Assembly: GCA_028868515.1 (NCBI GenBank)
Contig: JAGWUI010000025.1
Coordinates: 1-38,708, forward strand
Length of the DNA stretch: 38,708 nt
Direction of reading: 5' to 3'
Source: Gammaproteobacteria bacterium
Lineage (GTDB): Bacteria > Pseudomonadota > Gammaproteobacteria > Pseudomonadales > Moraxellaceae
Part shown: in pieces, positions 32,206 through 38,708 of the stretch
Layout of the letters: every line of letters begins with the position of its first letter
Numbering within the stretch: position 1 is the first letter of the stretch
Position numbers and translations under genes: made by a program
The notes under the pieces: model-generated
What the model was told of the DNA's origin: nothing
Databases searched by the model: none
What the model saw: the letters and a program-made list of their open reading frames with translations, nothing else

Positions 32206-34098
32206 ATGGAAGGCTTTAGAACATTGGTACGAGGTTGGGTGGGCAAAGTGCTCATGGCTCTTTTATCTTTACCATTCATATTGTTTGGGGTCGAAAGTTA
32301 CTTTAGTGGTGGTAATCATAATGAGATTGCTGCAACTATAGATAAAAAAGATATTTCTCGTCGTGAGTTAGATCAGAAGGTTGATGAACAGCGCAAATCA
32401 CTTTTGCCCAAAGTGGGTGGAGATGCTGATTTAATTGATGATAGTGTGTTGCGTCAGCAAGTGTTAGACAATCTGATCGCGCAGAGCGTTATTTTGAACC
32501 AAGCGAATAAACTTGGTTTGACTATGACCGACAATCAAATTGTTGCGATGTTGCATAAAGAACCTTCTTTTCAAAAAGATGGTAAATTTTCGGATGAGTT
32601 ATTCCAAGCTTATCTAAAAAATAGCGGTCAAGATCGATTTACATTATTTAAAATGGTGCGCGAGCAGACTTCATTAAGTTTAATGGCTCAGAGCATTGCT
32701 GCTACAAGCGTTACTGGTGGTAGTGAAATTGATCGCATCATGAAGCTACAAACAGAAAAAAGAGATGTACAACTCGCTACAATCCTTGCTTCTCCATATT
32801 TAGCACAAGTGAATGTGACTGACGCACAAATTCGTGATTACTATAATGCGAATAAGGCACATCTCAATAGTTTGGAACAAGTGAACCTAGACTATGTGAC
32901 TTTGGATAGTAGTTCTTTGGCCAATCAAGTTAAAGTAACAGATCAAGATTTACAAGCGCGTTATCAGGCGATGGTTCAAACCGCAGCTGGAAATGAACAG
33001 CGTCATGCACAGCATATTCTTATTGCGACCGACAAAATTGGTGATGCCGCAGCTAAAAAGAAAATTGACAGCCTAGCTGCACAGATTAAAGCGGGTGCTG
33101 ATTTTGGTGCGCTTGCTAAAGCAAATTCTGATGACCAAGGATCTGCAATCAATAATGGTGATTTGGGTCTCGTAACTAATGGGATATATGGGGCGGAATT
33201 TGATAAGGCTCTGAATGCACTCACTCCGAATCAAGTGTCTGAGCCAATTAAAACGCCTTCAGGTTATGATCTCATCAAATTGTTAGATATCAAAAAAGCC
33301 GACGTACCTTCATTTGATAGTGTCAAAGCACAATTGATGGTCGAAGCAAATCAAGCCAAACTTGATGCGGCTTATGGTGATGCTCAAAGCCAGATTAATG
33401 AACAAGCTGTAAGTGCAGATTCATTGGTTGATTTGGCGAAATCACATAATTTGTCAATTTCACATTCTGGTTTGATAGGTCGTACTGGTATTGCAGGTGA
33501 TTTTAGCAATAAAGATCTTTTGACGACGGCATTTAGTGATGAGTCTACAAAAGACCGCAAGGTTTCAAGTGGTCTCACCATTTCTCCAACACGGACAATG
33601 TGGATTCAAGTGACTCAATATTCACCTGTTAAGCCTTTAACCTTAGCAGAAGCGACTCCGAAGATTCGTGCGACTTTGCAAATGCAGGGTGCGCTTGCAC
33701 TTGCGAAAGCGAAAGCGAAAGAAGTTGCAGCATCTCTGAACTCTGGTAAAACCATTGAGCAAACAGCGGCTGCGACAGGTGTGACTTTCCAGAATATGGG
33801 TGAAGTGACACGTGATAAAGGATTACCATCAGCGGTGCTCTCGAATGCTGCATTTAGTATTACTGCACCTGCGGCAGGTCGTACAAATGCAAATACGGTG
33901 AGTGTTGCAAGTGGTGTGGTTGTTTTGGCAGTGAGTAAAGTGACTGATGAAGCAACAGCTATTACGCCAGAGCAACGTAAACAAATCCAAACTTCTTTGA
34001 ATAGTTTACGTGGTCAACAAGAACTTGAAGACTATGTTGAATATCTCAAGGGACAGGCTAAAGTTGAGAAATTTAGTGCGAAGAAAGCTAGTTCTTAA
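32206..34098 (+). CDS. ppiD: Peptidyl-prolyl cis-trans isomerase / periplasmic chaperone PpiD
   Basis: 630 residues. A short cytoplasmic N-terminus and one membrane anchor at about 10-28 (WVGKVLMALLSLPFILFGVESYF) are followed by a SurA_N-like chaperone segment (about 38-160: NEIAATIDKKDISRRELDQKVDEQRK, VLRQQVLDNLIAQSVI). A single parvulin domain lies at about 266-366 (RHAQHILIATDK, GADFGALAKANSDDQ, GDLGLVTNG, PIKTPSGYDLIKLLDI), and a C-terminal chaperone half follows. PpiD works at the periplasmic side of the Sec translocon on proteins emerging there. The hupB-ppiD order and the length (E. coli 623) support the name. Confidence 0.95.
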   Translation: MEGFRTLVRGWVGKVLMALLSLPFILFGVESYFSGGNHNEIAATIDKKDISRRELDQKVDEQRKSLLPKVGGDADLIDDSVLRQQVLDNLIAQSVILNQANKLGLTMTDNQIVAMLHKEPSFQKDGKFSDELFQAYLKNSGQDRFTLFKMVREQTSLSLMAQSIAATSVTGGSEIDRIMKLQTEKRDVQLATILASPYLAQVNVTDAQIRDYYNANKAHLNSLEQVNLDYVTLDSSSLANQVKVTDQDLQARYQAMVQTAAGNEQRHAQHILIATDKIGDAAAKKKIDSLAAQIKAGADFGALAKANSDDQGSAINNGDLGLVTNGIYGAEFDKALNALTPNQVSEPIKTPSGYDLIKLLDIKKADVPSFDSVKAQLMVEANQAKLDAAYGDAQSQINEQAVSADSLVDLAKSHNLSISHSGLIGRTGIAGDFSNKDLLTTAFSDESTKDRKVSSGLTISPTRTMWIQVTQYSPVKPLTLAEATPKIRATLQMQGALALAKAKAKEVAASLNSGKTIEQTAAATGVTFQNMGEVTRDKGLPSAVLSNAAFSITAPAAGRTNANTVSVASGVVVLAVSKVTDEATAITPEQRKQIQTSLNSLRGQQELEDYVEYLKGQAKVEKFSAKKASS

Positions 34099-34113
34099 AC
34101 TTTTAAGATGAAT

Positions 34114-34147
34114 AAAAAAGACCCATCAATATGATGGGTCTTTTTTT
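34114..34147. terminator. Bidirectional terminator between ppiD and the nitrate reductase gene
   Basis: Perfect 15-bp stem AAAAAAGACCCATCA / TGATGGGTCTTTTTT with loop ATA; T-runs on both strands serve both convergent genes. Confidence 0.93.
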
Positions 34148-34201
34148 ATTGGAGGTGATCAGTTTTAGATGCTAGGGGTTTTGAATAAACCTCAATCGTA
34201 T

Positions 34202-37200
34202 TTAATAAACATCTCGAACGTAACGTTTTTCTTTCGATAAACGATTGATATATTCCTGCGCCTTATCCTCAGATAAACCGCCGTGTTTGGCGATAATTGA
34301 TTTTAAAGTTGCATCGACATCTTTAGCCATTTTGCTTGCATCACCACAGACATAGAAGTGTGCGCCTTCTTCTAACCAAGCCCATAGCTCTGCACCATGT
34401 TCACGCATACGATCTTGGACATAGATTTTTTCTGGTTGATCTCGTGAAAATGCAAGATCAAGATGAGTGAGTAAGCCATCTTTTTGCATTTCCTCGAGTT
34501 CTTCACGATAGTAGAAGTCCGTAGCTGAATATTGGTCACCGAAAAATAACCAGTTACGTCCTTTGTCGCCGCGCGCACGACGTTCATGCAAGAATCCACG
34601 AAATGGTGCGATACCTGTGCCAGGGCCGACCATAATCATCGGTGTGTTGCCTTGATGTGGTGGGCGGAAGTGAGCCGATTGTTGCACAAAAACAGGAATG
34701 GTAATGGTGTCAGCTCTTTCTGCAAGAAATGTCGAAGAAACACCTTTGCGCAGTCGTTGTTCGTGTTCATATCTCACTGCGGATACAGTCAAATGAACTT
34801 CACCCGGATGAGCTTTAGGGCTTGATGCAATCGAATATAAGCGTGGTTGCATTCTTTTTAGTACGTTAAGTAATTCCGAAGCTGTCATTTTGACAGGGAA
34901 TTGATGTAGTACATCGACGAGTTGACGATTCCATAACCATGTTTTAAGGTCTTCTTTGCGATCTTCTTTAAGGAGTTGACTCAGTTCATCGCTTTGAGTA
35001 TGTGTCGCAATAAATGTCAACGCATCATGGCTAGGACGTGCAATTTCAAAGTGCTTGGTTAAGGCTTCGACCAGTTCAACATCACCGACCTTTGCGACAT
35101 TTACCATCACATTAGGTTTGAGTCCAACGAGTTCGATTACTTCATTGACGAGATCAGGGCAATTGCTTGGCCATACGCCAAGAGAGTCGCCAGCTTCATA
35201 TTCCAAGCCTGAATCACCCACATCAAATGCAAAGTACCGAGTATCTTTGGTTGCACCTGCGGTATTTAACCGTAAGTTTTTGATTAGGCGAGCAGGCGCT
35301 GGATTAGCTTTTGTTGGCAATGTTCGTGCTGGAACGGCTGTGATTTCGCCAGCAGGTGTTGCATGGATGAGTTCGTCTTCTTCTTTAATCCGCGCAATCG
35401 CACGTTCTAGCCATTGATCTGCGGCAGGTTGGTATTCGGTATCACAATCTACACGATCTGTGAGGCTGATCGCACCCAATTCAGCCATGCGTTTATCTAG
35501 GTTTTTACCATGGCCACAGAATTGGTCATAATTTGCATCACCAAAAGCGATAACAGCATAACGAACACCATTCAATTTAGGTGCGTTATCTGCTTTGAGT
35601 GCTGACCAGAATGTTTGACCATTATCTGGTGGATCACCATCACCAAAAGTACTACTCATCAGTAGAACGTATTGGGCTTTGTCTAGATTAGATGTTTGGT
35701 AATCTGACATACAGGATAATCTTATTTCAAATCCTGCTTCCATCAGCTTTGTGGCGTAACGTTCACTCAGTGATTCGATGTTTCCAGTTTGTGATGCCCA
35801 TAACAGTGCAACTTTTGGGCGCATACGCATCACGCGTGAGCTATCTAATTCATGGCTTAATGCCAGTGGTGCAACCGCAGAGCGACTAAATAATCCAGCC
35901 AAGACGCCGTCCAACCATAGTTTGGTATGCGACGATAATGGCGCTGCTGTTGGAATTGTTGGTATCCCACCGGCTTGTCGTCCTTCAGTTGTGCGCAAGC
36001 CACTGATGAACCCCGCCATATAGGTTTTTTCGGCGTCATCGAGTTTTGGTGCTTCAAGTAGCGGCAGTCCAAGCAGTTCATTGAGCGCATCAATATGAGA
36101 CATGTCTAGTTCCTCTGTCACATGTGAATTTGTAGTAGAAGCCGAAATATTTTTTTCTGGCGCCGCTTTAGTGTTGTGCGGCGCGGCTACTTTTTTGAGT
36201 TGAACGGCACAGAATTTAAATTCAGGTTGTTGAGAGATTGGATCAATGGCATCGTTAGTCACGGCATTGATGCACAGATTTTTGCCAAAATTGTCATTCC
36301 AATGCATTGGAACAAAGCAATTGCCAGCACGAACGCGAGGTGTAACCACCGCAGGTAAGTGTGCAAAACCACGACGCGAACGAACTTCAACAGTGTCTTG
36401 ATCTTTAATGTCTAGTGCTGCGGCATCTTCAGGATGAATTTCGACAAAAGTACTGGGATTCAGCTTATTGAGCATTGGAATCTTGCCAGTCTTAGTCATT
36501 GTGTGCCATTGATGTTGCAGACGACCTGTATTGAGTACAACAGGGAACCCTGCATCGGGCATTTCGTTTGGATCAATATGTGGACGTGCGAAGAACACGC
36601 CTTTCTTTTGCGGAGTAGGAAAAATTAGGCGAGGGCGTTTGCCATCAGGTTTTTCATACGATGTTTGGCTAATCCCATCATTGATGTAACGAATAGGATT
36701 ACGATTTTCTATGCTTTCTGGAGAACAGGGCCATTGCAATGGTGTTTCTTTAAGTCTGGCATGACTTGCACCGCGTAAGTCATAGCCTGTTTTTAGATTA
36801 GTTGCTGCACTGATCTCAGCAAAAACCTCCGCCGCAGAAGCATAGTTGAATGCTTCGGAGAATCCCATTTCACAAGCGACAAGTGCGATGATTTGCCAAT
36901 CAGGTAATGCCGCTTCTGGCGGATCAATGGCTTTTTGCATGAGCGTCATATTGCGCTCAGAGTTGATCATCACGCCTTCAGCTTCAGCCCAAAGTGCACC
37001 TGGTAGCAAAATGTCAGCATATCGATTGGTTTCTGTGTCAAAGAATGCATCTTGTGAAATCACAAGTTCAGCAGCTTCGAGACCGTTAATCACATTTTGG
37101 CGATTTGGAACGGTTGCGACAGGGTTGGTGCAAATGACCCAGCATGTTTTGATTTCGCCAGCAGACATGCGCTCAAACATATCGACTGTGCCTGTGCCGA

Positions 37201-38338
37201 GTTTAGTTGTGAGTGTGCCCGCTGGAATCTTCCAGAGATTTTCAATAAATGCACGATCATCATCGACCAATACAGAGCGTTGACCAGGTAAGCCTGCACC
37301 CATATAACCCATTTCACGACCGCCCATCGCATTGGGTTGACCAGTCAATGAAAAAGGGCCACTTCCTAGGCGGCAGATTTTTCCAGTAGCGAGGTGAAGG
37401 TTGCAAATGGCATTGGTATTCCAAGTGCCATGAGTACTTTGATTCAGTCCCATCGTCCAACAGCTGATAAATTCAGGCGCTTCGCCAATCATTTGTGCAG
37501 CTTGACGAATATCAGCTTCTGGGATTCCTGTAATTTCAGAGACTTTTTCTGGGGTGTAATCTTCTAAGAATGCAGGTAAATCATTCCAGCCACCGGTAAA
37601 GTCTTCGATGAATTCAGCATCGGTATGCCCATTTTTATGCAATAAATGCAATAAACCATTCAACAGTGCCAAGTCTGTTCCGGGTTTTATTTGCATAAAC
37701 AGACTAGCTTTATCAGCTGTTGCGTTTTTACGAGGATCAACTACGATAAGTTTCGCGCCAGCTTTGACACGATCCATCATGCGCAAGAACAAAATCGGAT
37801 GACAGTCAGCCATATTGCTGCCGATGACAAAAAATAAGTCAGTGTGATCAAAGTCTTGATATGAACCAGGAGGGCCGTCAGCACCAAGTGACAACTTATA
37901 ACCACTGCCAGCACTTGCCATACAAAGGCGTGAGTTGGATTCGATGTTATTTGTGCCAACAAAACCTTTAGCGAGCTTATTGATCAAGTATTGAGATTCA
38001 ATCGACATTTGCCCTGAGACATAGAATGACAGCGCATCTGGACCATGTTCATCGAGTATGTGACGTAGACGAGTCGCGGTTTCTTTAATCGCATTCGCCA
38101 TTGGCAATTGAACAGCTTCCAGATTGCGATTTGATCGTATGAATGCGTTTTCTAAACGTCCTGATTTTCTTAAGGCGAGGTGAGATGATGAGCCTTTGGT
38201 GCAAAGACGACCGAAGTTAGTCGGATGATCTTTATCACCTGAAACTTTAACGACTTGACCGTCTTCTACATGTAGGATTATTCCACAACCTACACCGCAA
38301 TAAGGACAGACAGATTTGATGTTTTGGCTTGTCATCAT
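34202..38338 (-). CDS. Nitrate reductase fused to sulfite-reductase-type flavoprotein
   Basis: 1378 residues joining an assimilatory nitrate reductase (NasA type) to a CysJ-type diflavin reductase, so that NADPH electrons can pass through FAD and FMN to the molybdenum site within one chain. The N-terminus binds a 4Fe-4S cluster (C11, C14, C18, C46 in CPYCGVGCG and LCTKG). The Mo ligand is probably C139 in NSRLCMASAGSGYKLSLGADGP. The molybdopterin C-terminal domain ends near 710 (VLNTGRLQHQWHTMTK is within it). After a linker, the flavodoxin domain starts near 838 (VALLWASQTGNIESL), the FAD domain near 1015 (RLYSIASSPKAHPGEVHLTV), and the NADP domain near 1230 (MIMVGPGTGIAPFRGFL), ending in the CysJ-like YVRDVY. 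Related fusions are annotated in Acinetobacter and Pseudomonas. M746 has its own ribosome site. The gene is alone, with no nirBD nearby. Confidence 0.94.
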   Translation of the reverse strand: MMTSQNIKSVCPYCGVGCGIILHVEDGQVVKVSGDKDHPTNFGRLCTKGSSSHLALRKSGRLENAFIRSNRNLEAVQLPMANAIKETATRLRHILDEHGPDALSFYVSGQMSIESQYLINKLAKGFVGTNNIESNSRLCMASAGSGYKLSLGADGPPGSYQDFDHTDLFFVIGSNMADCHPILFLRMMDRVKAGAKLIVVDPRKNATADKASLFMQIKPGTDLALLNGLLHLLHKNGHTDAEFIEDFTGGWNDLPAFLEDYTPEKVSEITGIPEADIRQAAQMIGEAPEFISCWTMGLNQSTHGTWNTNAICNLHLATGKICRLGSGPFSLTGQPNAMGGREMGYMGAGLPGQRSVLVDDDRAFIENLWKIPAGTLTTKLGTGTVDMFERMSAGEIKTCWVICTNPVATVPNRQNVINGLEAAELVISQDAFFDTETNRYADILLPGALWAEAEGVMINSERNMTLMQKAIDPPEAALPDWQIIALVACEMGFSEAFNYASAAEVFAEISAATNLKTGYDLRGASHARLKETPLQWPCSPESIENRNPIRYINDGISQTSYEKPDGKRPRLIFPTPQKKGVFFARPHIDPNEMPDAGFPVVLNTGRLQHQWHTMTKTGKIPMLNKLNPSTFVEIHPEDAAALDIKDQDTVEVRSRRGFAHLPAVVTPRVRAGNCFVPMHWNDNFGKNLCINAVTNDAIDPISQQPEFKFCAVQLKKVAAPHNTKAAPEKNISASTTNSHVTEELDMSHIDALNELLGLPLLEAPKLDDAEKTYMAGFISGLRTTEGRQAGGIPTIPTAAPLSSHTKLWLDGVLAGLFSRSAVAPLALSHELDSSRVMRMRPKVALLWASQTGNIESLSERYATKLMEAGFEIRLSCMSDYQTSNLDKAQYVLLMSSTFGDGDPPDNGQTFWSALKADNAPKLNGVRYAVIAFGDANYDQFCGHGKNLDKRMAELGAISLTDRVDCDTEYQPAADQWLERAIARIKEEDELIHATPAGEITAVPARTLPTKANPAPARLIKNLRLNTAGATKDTRYFAFDVGDSGLEYEAGDSLGVWPSNCPDLVNEVIELVGLKPNVMVNVAKVGDVELVEALTKHFEIARPSHDALTFIATHTQSDELSQLLKEDRKEDLKTWLWNRQLVDVLHQFPVKMTASELLNVLKRMQPRLYSIASSPKAHPGEVHLTVSAVRYEHEQRLRKGVSSTFLAERADTITIPVFVQQSAHFRPPHQGNTPMIMVGPGTGIAPFRGFLHERRARGDKGRNWLFFGDQYSATDFYYREELEEMQKDGLLTHLDLAFSRDQPEKIYVQDRMREHGAELWAWLEEGAHFYVCGDASKMAKDVDATLKSIIAKHGGLSEDKAQEYINRLSKEKRYVRDVY
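36101..36116 (-). promoter_or_regulatory. Internal ribosome site and ATG at the fusion junction
   Basis: On the minus strand AGAGGA (36116-36111), a 7-base spacer, then an in-frame ATG at 36103 (M746). This is a better ribosome site than most real starts in the window, and it lies exactly where the flavoprotein half begins (MSHIDALNELLGL). It would give a free 633-residue flavoprotein from 36103 to 34202. Confidence 0.5.
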
Positions 38339-38399
38339 ATATTCGGCGAAATGAAAATCCGCTTTATTCCTGCTTGTTCAACTACACACAATGAATTAA

Positions 38400-38413
38400 G
38401 CAAAAATCACACC
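38400..38413 (-). promoter_or_regulatory. Candidate sigma-54 promoter of the nitrate reductase gene
   Basis: On the minus strand TTGGTGTG-ATTT-TTGCTT: the -24 GG (38413-38412) and -12 GC (38401-38400) are separated by exactly 10 bases, and TGG...G....TTGCT agrees with the consensus TGGCACG-N4-TTGCW. Transcription would start near 38388, about 50 bases before the ATG. Nitrogen control by NtrC through sigma-54 is common for nitrate assimilation genes. I did not find a convincing NtrC site upstream. Confidence 0.45.
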
Positions 38414-38555
38414 AAAATAGTCACCTTGTAAAAATATAATTGCAAAATTTCAGTCACTTGGCGAATTATTAATCATAAAATGATATATTTATGAATAACC
38501 TACAGATCAAAATTAGCAGCGATATAAAATAAGCACATCACCTTTTTCTCGACTG

Positions 38556-38564
38556 TGATATAAC
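38556..38564 (+). promoter_or_regulatory. Possible extended -10 promoter of the right-end gene
   Basis: TG-A-TATAAC, an extended -10 element, 47 bases before the ATG at 38611. No clear -35 is needed for this promoter type. The rest of the 272-base divergent spacer (38339-38610) is AT-rich. Confidence 0.45.
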
Positions 38565-38610
38565 GGTTAAACTCGATTTGCCGCATCCATTATTGATTTG
38601 TAGATACGCT

Positions 38611-38708
38611 ATGAACCTTTCTGAATCATTTTTATTTCGACTAGAACAATTGGTAGAGCAAGCGCACAATGTTTTACCACCAGTTCCTAAAAGCCCCGAT
38701 TTCAATGC
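38611..38708 (+). CDS. AAA-type ATPase of the DUF815 family, N-terminus (partial)
   Basis: The first 32 codons only: MNLSESFLFRLEQLVEQAHN then VLPPVPKSPDFN, running off the window. The pattern of a short helix followed by a (V/L)LPP...P..DF segment is like the start of DUF815 (YbbB-like putative ATP-binding) proteins. The nucleotide-binding motifs that would confirm it lie outside the window. It is divergent from the nitrate reductase gene; no link is implied. Confidence 0.45.
   Translation, partial: MNLSESFLFRLEQLVEQAHNVLPPVPKSPDFN

Noticed and set aside
36846-37283. A 145-codon plus-strand frame within the nitrate reductase gene.
   Set aside because: Ser/Ala-rich shadow antisense to conserved molybdopterin-domain sequence.

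Overview
The window looks like a chromosomal segment of Acinetobacter or a close relative in the Moraxellaceae. The basis is recognised family-level protein similarity and gene neighbourhoods, not a database search: rubredoxin next to rubredoxin reductase, a single-protein fusion of assimilatory nitrate reductase to a sulfite-reductase-type flavoprotein, an isolated gspLM pair behind gpsA-sixA, and hupB-ppiD. Base composition is moderately AT-rich and even. I see no rRNA, tRNA, CRISPR array, transposase or phage gene.

Layout. 1-126 is the end of tuf. 465-4658 (minus strand) holds rubredoxin reductase, rubredoxin, a rubrerythrin without its own rubredoxin domain, and a membrane-anchored FMN glutamate-synthase-like protein. 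4925-7637 (plus) holds argJ and an exported protein with two START-like modules. 7674-9340 is an RNA-repair unit: promoter, 10-codon leader ORF, alternative hairpins ending in a terminator, rtcB, and a coupled 58-residue basic protein. 9502-11269 holds a class III-type PHA synthase and a YdjA-like nitroreductase, followed by a long palindromic repeat. 11463-15334 is gpsA, sixA, gspL, gspM and a membrane protein. 15714-20339 is the three-gene transhydrogenase (pntAA, pntAB, pntB) and a sodium:solute symporter. 20426-23626 (minus) is aroQ-accB-accC-queE. 23894-25995 holds a small membrane protein, a cold-shock protein and an RhlB-like helicase. 26086-29960 (minus) is an anti-sigma factor, an ECF sigma factor and a VWA lipoprotein. 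30049-31646 is a divergent pair, an SCP2-like membrane protein and a phasin. 31800-34098 is hupB-ppiD. 34202-38338 (minus) is the giant nitrate reductase fusion. A partial AAA ATPase gene runs off the right end.

How the genes fit together. Most are housekeeping: arginine, shikimate, fatty-acid, queuosine and glycerophospholipid precursors, and NADPH supply. The rubredoxin cluster could form an NADH-to-rubredoxin-to-rubrerythrin peroxide-reducing chain. The PHA synthase and phasin could serve one storage pathway from two loci. The two parts most worth following up are the rtcB leader, which has the layout of a translation-sensing transcription attenuator, and the nitrate reductase fusion, which has a well-placed ribosome binding site and ATG at the junction between its two halves and a sigma-54-like promoter in front.
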